The position numbers were made by a program, and so were the translations under genes. A model generated the notes under the pieces. That model made no database searches, had not been told where the DNA came from, and worked only from the letters and a program-made list of their open reading frames with translations. Positions 1 to 7,771 of a stretch of DNA of 64,000 nt are shown here, in pieces. The DNA comes from UBA1715 sp964346725 (GTDB lineage: Bacteria; Bacteroidota; Bacteroidia; Bacteroidales; UBA1715): the NCBI GenBank assembly GCA_964346725.1, contig CAYFVM010000001.1, positions 62,001 to 126,000 on the forward strand. The letters are read 5' to 3'. Every line of letters begins with the position of its first letter. The first letter of the stretch is position 1.

Positions 1-101
1 GTAGGGTCACCTTTTACCACCATTGGTGCAGAAGGTACAATAGTATGTTGTTTTGATGCAAAAAAATCGAGAAACGATTGTCGTAATTCTTGAGCGTTCA
101 T
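1..101 (-). CDS. alaS: Alanyl-tRNA synthetase, N-terminal fragment
   Basis: The first 33 codons of a minus-strand gene that runs off the left edge. The translation begins MNAQELRQSFLDFFASK and continues with HTIVPSAPMVVKGDPT, which is the characteristic opening of class II alanyl-tRNA synthetase (the enzyme that charges tRNA-Ala). The start is the ATG at 99-101. A TACTTTTG box, matching the Bacteroidota -7 element TAnnTTTG, lies on the minus strand at 133-140, at a suitable distance. The gene is divergent from the M23 peptidase gene. Only the extreme N-terminus is visible, so domain content cannot be checked. Confidence 0.9.
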   Translation of the reverse strand, partial: MNAQELRQSFLDFFASKQHTIVPSAPMVVKGDP

Positions 102-272
102 TGTTGTATAGTATATTATATGTAATAGAATGCAAAAGTATATTTTTTTTAGTTGACTTTCCCATTTATGCGTCTAATTTTTGCCACATATATTTGCTTA
201 TGCGAAACGGCCTTTTTCTGAAGAAAAAGAGAGTTGTAGCCATTTGGATATTTAGTTTGTTAGTTGGACGAA

Positions 273-302
273 TTGAGAAAATCATTTTTTTATTTATATT
301 TG
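273..302 (+). promoter_or_regulatory. Bacteroidota-type promoter for the M23 peptidase gene
   Basis: A TTG (273-275) is separated by 19 bp from TATATTTG (295-302), matching the TTTG / TAnnTTTG consensus read by the Bacteroidota primary sigma factor. The start codon follows 30 bp downstream. Confidence 0.55.
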
Positions 303-332
303 CCGTTTCTTTAGGAAAGTTAGAAAAGTTTA

Positions 333-1292
333 ATGGCAAAAAGCAAATATAGATTTAACCCAGAAACACTGTCGTATGAAAGGATTGAGCGTTCGCCCAA
401 GAAAATTATCATAGGATTGTTGTCATACATGGTTTTGATTGTATTTGTGGGGTTTGGGTTCATGTTTACGTGGTTATATTTTTTTCCGTCAGCTCGCGAA
501 AAGCAGTTGATGGACGAAAACAAAATGCTTCGTAGTCGATATAAGACATTGAATGGACGTTTGGCAAACGTAGAAACCGTTCTAAATGATTTAGCCGACA
601 AAGACAATAATATATATAGAATGGTATTTGAGTCGGAACCAATTCCTGACGCCGTGCGAAACGGTGGTTTTGGTGGTGTAAATCGTTATGCCGAACTTGA
701 AGCTATTCCTAATATGGATTTGGTGATTCAGGTAAATAAACGAATGGATATTCTAACTAAAAAATTGTATATCCAATCTCTTTCGTTTGATACAATTGTG
801 AATTTGGCGAAGAATAAACAAGAAATGTTGCAACACATTCCAGGAATACAACCACTCAAGGTCTATAAATATGTATCGGGATTTGGAACGCGTATGCACC
901 CTATCTATAAAACACTTCGTACGCATACCGGTATTGACTTGGTGGCACCTACCGGCACCAAAGTATTTGCAACCGGCGATGCAATTGTACAATCGGCAAA
1001 CTTTGAGCGCGGTTACGGAAAGGCTATTGTACTTGATCACGGCTACAAATACAAATCTAGGTACGCACACTTGTCTGAAATATTGGTACGTCCGGGACAA
1101 CGTGTTAAAAGAGGGGAAGTAATAGGTTTAGTGGGAAATACAGGTGTTTCTACCGGATCTCACTTACATTATGAGATTATAAAAAATGGCCAGAAGGTAA
1201 ATCCAATCAATTACTTCTTAAACGACCTTTCTCCGAGTGAGTTTGAAGAAATACGCCAAATTTCTATTCGTCCAAATCAGTCGTTTGACTAA
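333..1292 (+). CDS. Membrane-anchored M23 family (LytM-type) peptidoglycan endopeptidase
   Basis: A 319-residue protein predicted to cut peptidoglycan cross-links in the periplasm. A cytoplasmic N-terminus of about 25 residues is followed by one membrane helix (about 26-50), a helical, probably coiled-coil stretch (about 53-165) and a C-terminal M23 domain (about 175-290). The metal and catalytic residues are all present: H198 and D202 in the HTGID motif, H246 in YAHLS, and H277/H279 in the HLH motif, so it should be active. The architecture (helix, coiled coil, LytM) is that of MepM/NlpD-like division or envelope peptidases; this is inference. It is divergent from alaS. Confidence in the family is high; the exact bond cleaved is unknown. 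Confidence 0.92.
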   Translation: MAKSKYRFNPETLSYERIERSPKKIIIGLLSYMVLIVFVGFGFMFTWLYFFPSAREKQLMDENKMLRSRYKTLNGRLANVETVLNDLADKDNNIYRMVFESEPIPDAVRNGGFGGVNRYAELEAIPNMDLVIQVNKRMDILTKKLYIQSLSFDTIVNLAKNKQEMLQHIPGIQPLKVYKYVSGFGTRMHPIYKTLRTHTGIDLVAPTGTKVFATGDAIVQSANFERGYGKAIVLDHGYKYKSRYAHLSEILVRPGQRVKRGEVIGLVGNTGVSTGSHLHYEIIKNGQKVNPINYFLNDLSPSEFEEIRQISIRPNQSFD

Positions 1293-1304
1293 TTACATGT
1301 AATA

Positions 1305-1385
1305 ATGAGATTACGCAGTCTGCGTCGTGGCGAACGTAGAGAAACATCTGCGTGTTGTTCGTATATTGTAGATAAAAATAGTTAA
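1305..1385 (+). CDS. Arg-rich 26-residue micro-ORF upstream of carB (putative)
   Basis: ATG at 1305, stop at 1383-1385, placed 12 bp after the M23 gene and upstream of the carB promoter. The peptide begins MRLRSLRRGERR, so 6 of its first 12 codons are Arg (AGA and CGN). The stretch is richer in G+C than its flanks and contains ACGCA-GTC-TGCGT, an inverted repeat whose left arm could also pair with a second CTGCGT about 35 bp downstream. An Arg-rich short ORF before carbamoyl-phosphate synthase is suggestive of arginine sensing, but no terminator is seen directly after it, and it may be chance or part of the M23 mRNA. Confidence 0.3.
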   Translation: MRLRSLRRGERRETSACCSYIVDKNS

Positions 1386-1404
1386 TAAAAAATCTTAATT
1401 GTTT

Positions 1405-1435
1405 GTTGTAGAAAATATTCGTTTCCCTATATTTG
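1405..1435 (+). promoter_or_regulatory. Promoter of the carB leader transcript
   Basis: TATATTTG at 1428-1435 is an exact TAnnTTTG -7 element. A GTTTGTTG stretch at 1401-1408 gives a TTG with a 19-bp spacer (or TTTG with 22 bp). Transcription should start around 1441, about 20 nt before the leader ORF. Confidence 0.6.
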
Positions 1436-1462
1436 CCCCAATAAAAAAATAAAGGAATGACA

Positions 1463-1549
1463 ATGAAACATTTTGACTCACCCAAGCATTACATGATGCT
1501 GGATCATCAAGAAAGGAGTCGTCTTTATTTTTTTAAAGAAATGCGTTAG
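1463..1549 (+). CDS. Putative 28-residue leader peptide of carB
   Basis: ATG at 1463 with an AAGGA-like sequence 6 bp upstream (unusual in this genome, where Shine-Dalgarno sequences are rare). The peptide starts MKHFDSPKHYMML and ends RLYFFKEMR. Its last codons and its TAG stop (1547-1549) form the 5' arm of the terminator hairpin that follows, and the LYFFK codons are a U-rich tract (CTTTATTTTTTTAAAG). A ribosome close behind RNA polymerase would disrupt the hairpin. This layout is that of the E. coli pyrBI and pyrE leaders, in which low UTP makes polymerase pause at U tracts so that translation catches up. The function is inferred from layout only. Confidence 0.5.
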   Translation: MKHFDSPKHYMMLDHQERSRLYFFKEMR

Positions 1550-1575
1550 TCGTTTTTACTAACGCATTTTTTTTG
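1539..1575 (+). terminator. Intrinsic terminator/attenuator before carB
   Basis: A perfect 11-bp stem, AAATGCGTTAG (1539-1549) with CTAACGCATTT (1559-1569), a 9-nt loop, and a T run. It lies between the leader promoter and carB, 34 bp before the carB start, with no obvious second promoter after it, so transcription must read through it to reach carB. Confidence 0.8.
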
Positions 1576-1608
1576 TATGCACAATTGTAAAACTAAAATA
1601 AAAAGAAA

Positions 1609-4600
1609 ATGAAAGATGTAAAAAAAGTGCTGCTCTTAGGTTCAGGCGCACTCAAGATTGGTCAAGCTGGTGAATTTGATTATTCCGGCTCGCAAGCATT
1701 AAAAGCCATGTGCGAAGAGGGTATCTCTACTGTGTTGATAAACCCTAATATTGCAACAATCCAAACATCTGATGGAATAGCGGACAAGGTGTACTTCCTT
1801 CCCGTAACTCCATATTTCGTTGAGGAAATAATCAAAAAAGAAAAACCAGACGGAATTTTGCTTGCATTCGGTGGCCAAACTGCATTGAACTGCGGAACTT
1901 CATTATATCTTTCCGGTACTTTGGAAAAATATGGCGTAAAAGTGTTGGGAACTTCGGTAGAAGCCATAATGATTACAGAAGACCGCGATTTGTTCGTGAA
2001 AAAGTTGAACGAAATTGATGCAAAAACACCTTCATCACAAGCAGTTGAATCTATCGATGATGCATTGAATGTTGCAAATCGTCTTGGATATCCGGTAATG
2101 GTTCGCTCAGCATATGCATTGGGCGGTCTTGGTTCAGGAATTTCAACTAACGAAAAAGAATTCGTAGAGTTGTGCGAAAATGCATTGGCGTATTCAAAAC
2201 AAATTCTTGTAGAAGAGTCTTTGAAAGGGTGGAAAGAAATAGAATTTGAAGTAATTCGTGATGCAAGCGACCATTGCTTTACGGTTGTTCCAATGGAAAA
2301 TGTGGATCCACTCGGAATCCACACAGGTGAAAGTATTGTGGTTTCACCAATTATCACGTTGTCAAAAGAACAAATTACAGCCTTACAAGAAATTGCAATC
2401 CAAGTTGTTCGTCATATAGGTATAGTGGGTGAATGTAACATTCAGTATGCTTTCAATGCAAAAACCAATGACTATCGAATTATTGAAATCAATGCTCGTT
2501 TGAGTCGTTCATCGGCCTTAGCTTCAAAAGCTTCGGGATATCCATTGGCATTCGTTGCAGCAAAATTGGCTTTGGGCTACACCCTTGACCAAATCGGTGA
2601 AATGGGAACTCAAAACTCAGCATACGTTCCACCTTCAGTAGATTATATCATTGCAAAAATACCACGTTGGGATTTATCAAAATTCGCAGGCGTTGACCGC
2701 GAAATTGGTTCTTCAATGAAATCGGTTGGTGAAATTATGTCAATCGGAAAATCGTTCGAAGAAATCATGCAAAAAGGTTTGAGAATGATTGGTCAAGGCA
2801 TGCACGGTTTTGTTGGAAACAACGACTTGGAATTTGAAGATTTAGACAAAGAACTTTCTCATCCAACCGATATGCGAATTTTTGCGATAGCTAAAGCATT
2901 GGAAAGCGGCTACACACCAGAACGCATAGAGGAATTGACAAAGATTGATGTGTATTTCATTAATAAATTAAAAAACATTGTTGATTACATAAAAGTACTT
3001 TCTTCATACAAATCAATAGAGGATCTTCCTGCTGATGTGCTTAAAGAAGCAAAACGTCTTGGCTATTCTGACTTCCAGATAGCTCGTTATGTTGAAAATC
3101 CAACGGGAAATATCGAAAAAGAGCAGTTGCGTGTGCGTACACAACGTAAAAAATTAAATGTTCTTCCTGCTGTTCGTCGTATCAATACAATTGCTTCGGA
3201 ACATCCTGAATTGACCAACTACTTATATATGACGTATGGTGAATCTGAACATAGTATCAGTTATGAGTATAAACACGAAAAATCAATCATTGTACTTGGT
3301 TCAGGAGCCTATCGCATTGGTTCTTCGGTAGAATTTGACTGGTGCTCGGTAAATGCTGTACAAACAGCTCGTCGCTATGGGTATAAATCTATCATGATTA
3401 ATTATAACCCAGAAACAGTTTCTACCGACTACGACATGTGTGATCGTTTATACTTCGATGAATTAAGTTTTGAACGAGTACTTGATGTTGTTGACCTTGA
3501 GATGCCTAAGGGAGTGATAGTTTCGGTGGGAGGACAGATTCCAAACAATCTTGCCATGAAATTGTATCGCCAAAATGTTCCGATTTTAGGTACTTCACCA
3601 GTGTCAATTGATAGAGCAGAAAATCGTAATAAATTCTCTGCAATGCTTGATCAACTTGGTATAGATCAACCACGTTGGGAAACACTAACAAGCTACGATG
3701 AAATTGACAGTTTTATTGATGAAGTTGGTTTCCCAGTATTGATTCGTCCTTCGTATGTGCTTTCGGGGGCGGCTATGAATGTTTGCTACGATAAAGATCA
3801 AATGCACACATTCTTAGGTGCTGCTGCCAAGGTTTCTAAAGAATATCCGGTAGTGGTTTCTAAGTTTATGCAGAATGCAAAAGAGATAGAATTTGATGCT
3901 GTTGCGAAAAACGGTGAAATTATAGAATATGCGATTTCTGAACATGTTGAATTTGCCGGTGTTCATTCCGGTGATGCTACGTTGGTTTTCCCAGCACAAA
4001 ATATTTATGTAGCAACCGCTCGCAGAATAAAACAGATAAGCCGTAAGGTAGCACAGGCATTGAATATCAGTGGCCCGTTCAATATTCAATATCTTGCTAA
4101 AAACAACGATGTGAAAGTGATTGAATGTAACTTGCGTGCATCTCGTAGCTTCCCATTCGTTTCTAAAGTCTTGAAACGTAACTTCATTGAAACTGCGACT
4201 AAAATTATGTTGGATGAACCAGTTGAAAAACCGGATTCAGCAGTATTTGATGTTGATCATGTAGGTGTAAAAGCTTCTCAATTCTCATTCTCTCGCTTGC
4301 ACCGTGCTGATCCAATTCTTGGAGTAGATATGGCCTCAACCGGTGAGGTTGGTTGTCTTGGAACCGATTTTAACGATGCGTTACTTGTAGCCTTGTATTC
4401 AGTTGATTTTCATAAACCTGAAAAAGGAGTGTTGGTTTCTTCCGGAGATGCGAAAGGAAAGGTTGATTTGTTAGAATCATGCATATTATTGCAAGAAAAG
4501 GGATTAAAAATATATGCAACTGCAGGTACGCAGAAATTCTTAGAAGAGAATAAAGTTACAGCTACAGCAGTAAATTGGCCGGATGAAGAGCATCCGGAGA

Positions 4601-4827
4601 AGGTAAACATTACCTCATTGATGATGAATCACGAGATTGATTTGGTAATAAATATCCCTAAAAACCAAACCAAACGCGAATTAACGAATGGATATCGTAT
4701 CCGTCGCGCCGCAATTGATCACAACATACCATTGTTGACAAATGCTCGTTTGGCAAGTGCATTCCTTCAGGCTTCTTGCTCAAAAGATTTGGAAGATATC
4801 CAAATCAAGAGCTGGCAAGAGTATTGA
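1609..4827 (+). CDS. carB: Carbamoyl-phosphate synthase large subunit
   Basis: A 1072-residue, full-length large subunit that makes carbamoyl phosphate from bicarbonate, ATP and ammonia delivered by CarA, for pyrimidine and arginine synthesis. Two homologous synthetase halves are visible: the first opens with LGSGALKIGQAGEFDYSG near residue 8, the second with VLGSGAYRIGSSVEFDWC near residue 559. Each carries an ATP-grasp domain, and a methylglyoxal-synthase-like allosteric domain (site of UMP/ornithine control in the family) occupies about residues 940-1072. The gene is monocistronic here; carA is not in the window. It sits behind an attenuator-like leader, and a terminator follows. It ends in TGA, showing that TGA is a stop in this genome. 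Confidence 0.98.
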   Translation: MKDVKKVLLLGSGALKIGQAGEFDYSGSQALKAMCEEGISTVLINPNIATIQTSDGIADKVYFLPVTPYFVEEIIKKEKPDGILLAFGGQTALNCGTSLYLSGTLEKYGVKVLGTSVEAIMITEDRDLFVKKLNEIDAKTPSSQAVESIDDALNVANRLGYPVMVRSAYALGGLGSGISTNEKEFVELCENALAYSKQILVEESLKGWKEIEFEVIRDASDHCFTVVPMENVDPLGIHTGESIVVSPIITLSKEQITALQEIAIQVVRHIGIVGECNIQYAFNAKTNDYRIIEINARLSRSSALASKASGYPLAFVAAKLALGYTLDQIGEMGTQNSAYVPPSVDYIIAKIPRWDLSKFAGVDREIGSSMKSVGEIMSIGKSFEEIMQKGLRMIGQGMHGFVGNNDLEFEDLDKELSHPTDMRIFAIAKALESGYTPERIEELTKIDVYFINKLKNIVDYIKVLSSYKSIEDLPADVLKEAKRLGYSDFQIARYVENPTGNIEKEQLRVRTQRKKLNVLPAVRRINTIASEHPELTNYLYMTYGESEHSISYEYKHEKSIIVLGSGAYRIGSSVEFDWCSVNAVQTARRYGYKSIMINYNPETVSTDYDMCDRLYFDELSFERVLDVVDLEMPKGVIVSVGGQIPNNLAMKLYRQNVPILGTSPVSIDRAENRNKFSAMLDQLGIDQPRWETLTSYDEIDSFIDEVGFPVLIRPSYVLSGAAMNVCYDKDQMHTFLGAAAKVSKEYPVVVSKFMQNAKEIEFDAVAKNGEIIEYAISEHVEFAGVHSGDATLVFPAQNIYVATARRIKQISRKVAQALNISGPFNIQYLAKNNDVKVIECNLRASRSFPFVSKVLKRNFIETATKIMLDEPVEKPDSAVFDVDHVGVKASQFSFSRLHRADPILGVDMASTGEVGCLGTDFNDALLVALYSVDFHKPEKGVLVSSGDAKGKVDLLESCILLQEKGLKIYATAGTQKFLEENKVTATAVNWPDEEHPEKVNITSLMMNHEIDLVINIPKNQTKRELTNGYRIRRAAIDHNIPLLTNARLASAFLQASCSKDLEDIQIKSWQEY

Positions 4828-4849
4828 TAGATTCAAAATACTAAAAACC

Positions 4850-4888
4850 AAAAGGACGAATGGATTTTTCTATTCGTCCTTTTTTATT
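4850..4888 (+). terminator. Terminator after carB
   Basis: AAAAGGACGAA (4850-4860) pairs with TTCGTCCTTTT (4873-4883), followed by a T run. It lies between carB and the convergent chromate transporter genes. Confidence 0.8.
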
Positions 4889-4906
4889 GTGTTTCTTTGT
4901 TTATTG

Positions 4907-5449
4907 CTACATGAAAAGAAATCCCACTACACCGGCTCCTGCAAGCACCCAGATTGGGTTTGTTTTGAAAAAGTAGAGTACTATAAATGATACGAGAAAA
5001 ATGGCGGTAGAAATGTTGTATTCGCCAAGACCAAAGTCATAAAAGTTCTCTTTGTTCATAAGAAGCAAGGCTGCGGCCAAGATCAATCCCGCAAGTACAG
5101 GACGTAGTCCCGAAAAAAAAGCTTGTATATAGTGATTATCTTTGTTTTTTATAAGAAATTTAGTGACAAGAAACATCAGTATAATTGAGGGCATACAAAG
5201 TGATAGAGTAGCAATAGTAGCCCCACCAAAACCTGCCACCGAGTACCCTACATATGTAGCAAGATTTATAGAAATAGGTCCCGGAGTCATTTGTGAAATG
5301 GCTATAATGTCGGAAAACTCTTGTAATGTAAGCCAATCATATCTATCAACAACCTCAAATTGTATAAGAGAAAGCATTGCGTATCCGCCACCAAAACCGA
5401 AAAGCCCGATTTTGAAGAATACATACATGAGTTCTAGAATCACCATCAT
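4907..5449 (-). CDS. Chromate transporter (CHR family), second half-size subunit
   Basis: A 180-residue membrane protein of the chromate ion transporter family (short-chain type). It opens with FFKIGLFGFGGGYAML, the family's N-terminal signature, and contains the TPGPISIN motif near residue 56, followed by several hydrophobic helices to the C-terminus. The short form works as a pair: the gene directly upstream encodes the other half, and the two overlap by 4 bp (ATGA), so they are probably translationally coupled and form a heterodimer. Known members export chromate or take up other oxyanions; the substrate here cannot be read from sequence. Confidence 0.88.
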   Translation of the reverse strand: MMVILELMYVFFKIGLFGFGGGYAMLSLIQFEVVDRYDWLTLQEFSDIIAISQMTPGPISINLATYVGYSVAGFGGATIATLSLCMPSIILMFLVTKFLIKNKDNHYIQAFFSGLRPVLAGLILAAALLLMNKENFYDFGLGEYNISTAIFLVSFIVLYFFKTNPIWVLAGAGVVGFLFM

Positions 5450-6000
5450 TTCTCTTTCTTGATTTTGTTGAATGAATACATTTCAAAAAGTAAGATTCCT
5501 ATAATTACAATGAAAATAATTAATAAAGGGGAAATCTTGAACCACCATATAGCTAAAGCTACAACCAGTGGAATTACAATAAATTTCCACCCTGTATATT
5601 GCGATTTAATCAATCGAATTGATGGAACCAATATGAGGGCAACAACGCATGGACGAATGCTTTTGAATATTCGTTCCACAATTTCATTGTCTTTGTATTC
5701 GGTGAAAAAAATTGCTATAAGTAAAATGGCAATAAAAGAGGGGAGTGCTGCTCCTATCGCAGCCACTAGGGCTCCTTTGGTTTTGCGTAATTTATAACCA
5801 ACGTAGAGAGCTGTGTTTATGGCAAAAACTCCAGGTAACGTTTGAACCAAGGCTATCAAGTCCCAAAATTCTTCTTTTGGAATATATTGTTTTTTTGTGA
5901 CAATAGCCCGTTCTACCATAGATAGCATAGCATATCCACCACCTAAGGTAAATGCTCCTATTTGAGAAAAAATCTTGAATAAGTCTATCAATCGAACCAT
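5446..6000 (-). CDS. Chromate transporter (CHR family), first half-size subunit
   Basis: A 184-residue paralogue of the downstream gene, starting MVRLIDLFKIFSQIGAFTLGGGYAML. It has the matching family motif LPGVFAIN (the counterpart of PGPISIN in its partner), so the two halves are the N- and C-terminal equivalents of long ChrA. It ends in TGA inside the ATGA overlap with the partner. Five or six hydrophobic segments are visible. It is first in a two-gene minus-strand operon that converges with carB. Whether it confers chromate resistance is unknown. Confidence 0.88.
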   Translation of the reverse strand: MVRLIDLFKIFSQIGAFTLGGGYAMLSMVERAIVTKKQYIPKEEFWDLIALVQTLPGVFAINTALYVGYKLRKTKGALVAAIGAALPSFIAILLIAIFFTEYKDNEIVERIFKSIRPCVVALILVPSIRLIKSQYTGWKFIVIPLVVALAIWWFKISPLLIIFIVIIGILLFEMYSFNKIKKEK

Positions 6001-6144
6001 GTAGCAAAAGTTGCCAAAAATCTTGAAATAGAAAAATCCATAGACTCAATTTTTCGTATTTCGTCTCAAATTCGTGGAGGATATTTTTATTTATTTTTTT
6101 TGATAATAAACGATTTAAAAATAAAAAAAGCTATATTTGTGGCG

Positions 6145-6208
6145 AGAGATTTTTTTTACCTTACACGCCTCTCGAGGAACGACCCCCCAAGTCGTTCCTC
6201 ATTTTTTT
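6145..6208 (+). ncRNA. Candidate small RNA in the chrA-pcm intergenic region
   Basis: A TATATTTG box (6132-6139) is followed by a short region with two hairpins: CGAGAG (6143-6148) with CTCTCG (6169-6174), then GAGGAACGAC (6174-6183) with GTCGTTCCTC (6191-6200), which is followed by seven Ts. A plus-strand transcript of roughly 60 nt with its own intrinsic terminator is predicted, and no plus-strand gene lies upstream that would need this terminator. No good -33 element is seen at the usual distance, so the promoter is the weak point. Confidence 0.35.
6174..6208 (+). terminator. Plus-strand intrinsic terminator without an upstream plus-strand gene
   Basis: A 10-bp perfect stem with a CCCCCAA loop (6184-6190) and a T7 tail at 6202-6208. 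The T run is on the plus strand only, so it would not serve pcm, which ends here on the minus strand. It overlaps the pcm stop codon. Confidence 0.7.
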
Positions 6209-6851
6209 AAGATAGTCCTTGTAACATAGGAACGAACGCACAACTTCCATGTTGTGTTTGTTCAAATTCAGTTTCACTTATTCGTGTAATTCTCAGCATC
6301 TCTTGTTTGTTGCCGGAATTTACTGGAGCTACAATAATTCCTCCAATTTTTACTTGGTGTAAAAGTTCTTTTGGTATGAAAGGCGCTGCTGCTGTGATAA
6401 TGATACGGTCGAAAGGTGCAAATTTGGGCAATCCATCAAAACCATTGCCATAAAAGGTGAGTACTGAATAATGAAGCGCAGCAAGTAGTTTCCTCGTTTT
6501 TGTGAATAATTCCTGTTGGCGTTCAATGGAATAAACCGTAGCACCCATTGTGGCAAGTATTGCCGCCTGATACCCAGAACCAGTACCGATTTCAAGAACT
6601 TTCTCTTTGCCATTGATTGATAGCAGCTGTGATTGTAAAGCAACAGTATAAGGTTGTGAAATAGTTTGCCCCGATTCTATAGGAAATGCTTTGTCTATGT
6701 AGGCGTGCTTTTCTAATGCTTTGTCAAAGAAAAATAAATGACGAGGTACTTTTTGAATTGCGAGCAACACTTTTTCATCGCTGATGCCTTTGGCTTGCAA
6801 TTCTAACACCAATTTTTTTCGTAATCCTTTGTGTACCAGTGTGTCTTCCAT
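6207..6851 (-). CDS. pcm: Protein-L-isoaspartate O-methyltransferase
   Basis: A 214-residue, full-length cytoplasmic enzyme that methylates abnormal L-isoaspartyl residues in aged proteins, using S-adenosylmethionine. The SAM-binding motif I, VLEIGTGSGYQAAILA, is at residues 85-100. The upstream GQTISQPYTVA stretch (61-71) is the family's conserved pre-motif. The IIVAPVNSG segment near the C-terminus fits the last strand of the fold. It begins 1 bp inside the end of the ppx/gppA gene (TAATG), so the two are translationally coupled. No functional link with the phosphatase is obvious. Confidence 0.95.
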   Translation of the reverse strand: MEDTLVHKGLRKKLVLELQAKGISDEKVLLAIQKVPRHLFFFDKALEKHAYIDKAFPIESGQTISQPYTVALQSQLLSINGKEKVLEIGTGSGYQAAILATMGATVYSIERQQELFTKTRKLLAALHYSVLTFYGNGFDGLPKFAPFDRIIITAAAPFIPKELLHQVKIGGIIVAPVNSGNKQEMLRITRISETEFEQTQHGSCAFVPMLQGLS

Positions 6852-7765
6852 TATTGCATCATTGTGTGAATAACCCCTTCTTTAAGGGAATATGATGATT
6901 GAAAAATTTGTGGAATTGTATATTTCGAAACAACGAAGTCGGCAATGCAACCAGCTATAGGAAGTAGCGGTGCGCGTGGAATACACATTCCCTTCATTGA
7001 TTCAATTTCGTCAATAGAGTGAGAGCAAAGAAATTGAACGATAGCTTTAAAATCGCTCATTGGAATTTCTTCAGCAACACTTTGTGGATTAGGTCTGTTT
7101 TGTTGTGCAAAATAGATAGAACGGAAAACGTCAAAAGCTCCGGCAGAACCTATGAGCAAGTCAATAGAATACTGAGGAACGATTTCTGTAAGGAGGGCAA
7201 ATTTTTCGTTCAAATATTCCGTAATGTTGTCAAGAGTGGTTTGTGGTAATGGATGCGATAATCCAAATTTTGACACAATTCGTTGCATACCACATTCAAA
7301 GCTATGTTTCCACAAAATTTCGTTTTGGTGGCAGATGATACATTCATTACTTCCGCCTCCAATATCAAGAATGAGTGCTGTTTTTTCGCCCCACTCAAAG
7401 GCGAGATTGTTGCCCAAAAAGATATATTCAGCTTCTTGTTCTCCGGGAATGATAGTGATATGGAACCCCAATAGTTCTTCAACACGTTGGCTAAACACAT
7501 TCGCATTGTTTGCATTGCGTAGAGTAGAAGTTCCAATGAGGGAGATTTTTTCGCAATTAAATGGTTCTATTCGCTCTTTAATGGTTCGTAGTGATTGTAT
7601 ACCACGTTCCATAGCATCCTCAGAAATATAGCCATAGGCAACACCATTTTCGCCTAAGCGTGGATATTCTTGAAATTCTAAAAGAGTTTTGAAATTATTT
7701 TCATACAATGAAGCGACACAACAATTAAAGGTGTTTGTCCCTAAATCAACAACAGCAACATTCAT
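6851..7765 (-). CDS. Ppx/GppA-family exopolyphosphatase/guanosine pentaphosphatase
   Basis: A 304-residue protein of the ASKHA fold. The first phosphate-binding motif is VDLGTNTFN at residues 6-14 and the second is LDIGGGSNE near 133-141; PGEQEAEYIFLG (108-118) carries the catalytic Glu region. This is the short form of the family (about 300 residues), with no C-terminal HD domain. Members hydrolyse polyphosphate or pppGpp; sequence alone does not say which. It is the first gene of a pair with pcm and lies 6 bp downstream of the MORN-type protein gene, so all three may be co-transcribed. Confidence 0.92.
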   Translation of the reverse strand: MNVAVVDLGTNTFNCCVASLYENNFKTLLEFQEYPRLGENGVAYGYISEDAMERGIQSLRTIKERIEPFNCEKISLIGTSTLRNANNANVFSQRVEELLGFHITIIPGEQEAEYIFLGNNLAFEWGEKTALILDIGGGSNECIICHQNEILWKHSFECGMQRIVSKFGLSHPLPQTTLDNITEYLNEKFALLTEIVPQYSIDLLIGSAGAFDVFRSIYFAQQNRPNPQSVAEEIPMSDFKAIVQFLCSHSIDEIESMKGMCIPRAPLLPIAGCIADFVVSKYTIPQIFQSSYSLKEGVIHTMMQ

Positions 7766-7771
7766 TGTATT

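Noticed and set aside
53..352. Open frame of 99 codons on the plus strand
   Set aside because: It overlaps the alaS N-terminus and both divergent promoters and has no recognisable protein features.
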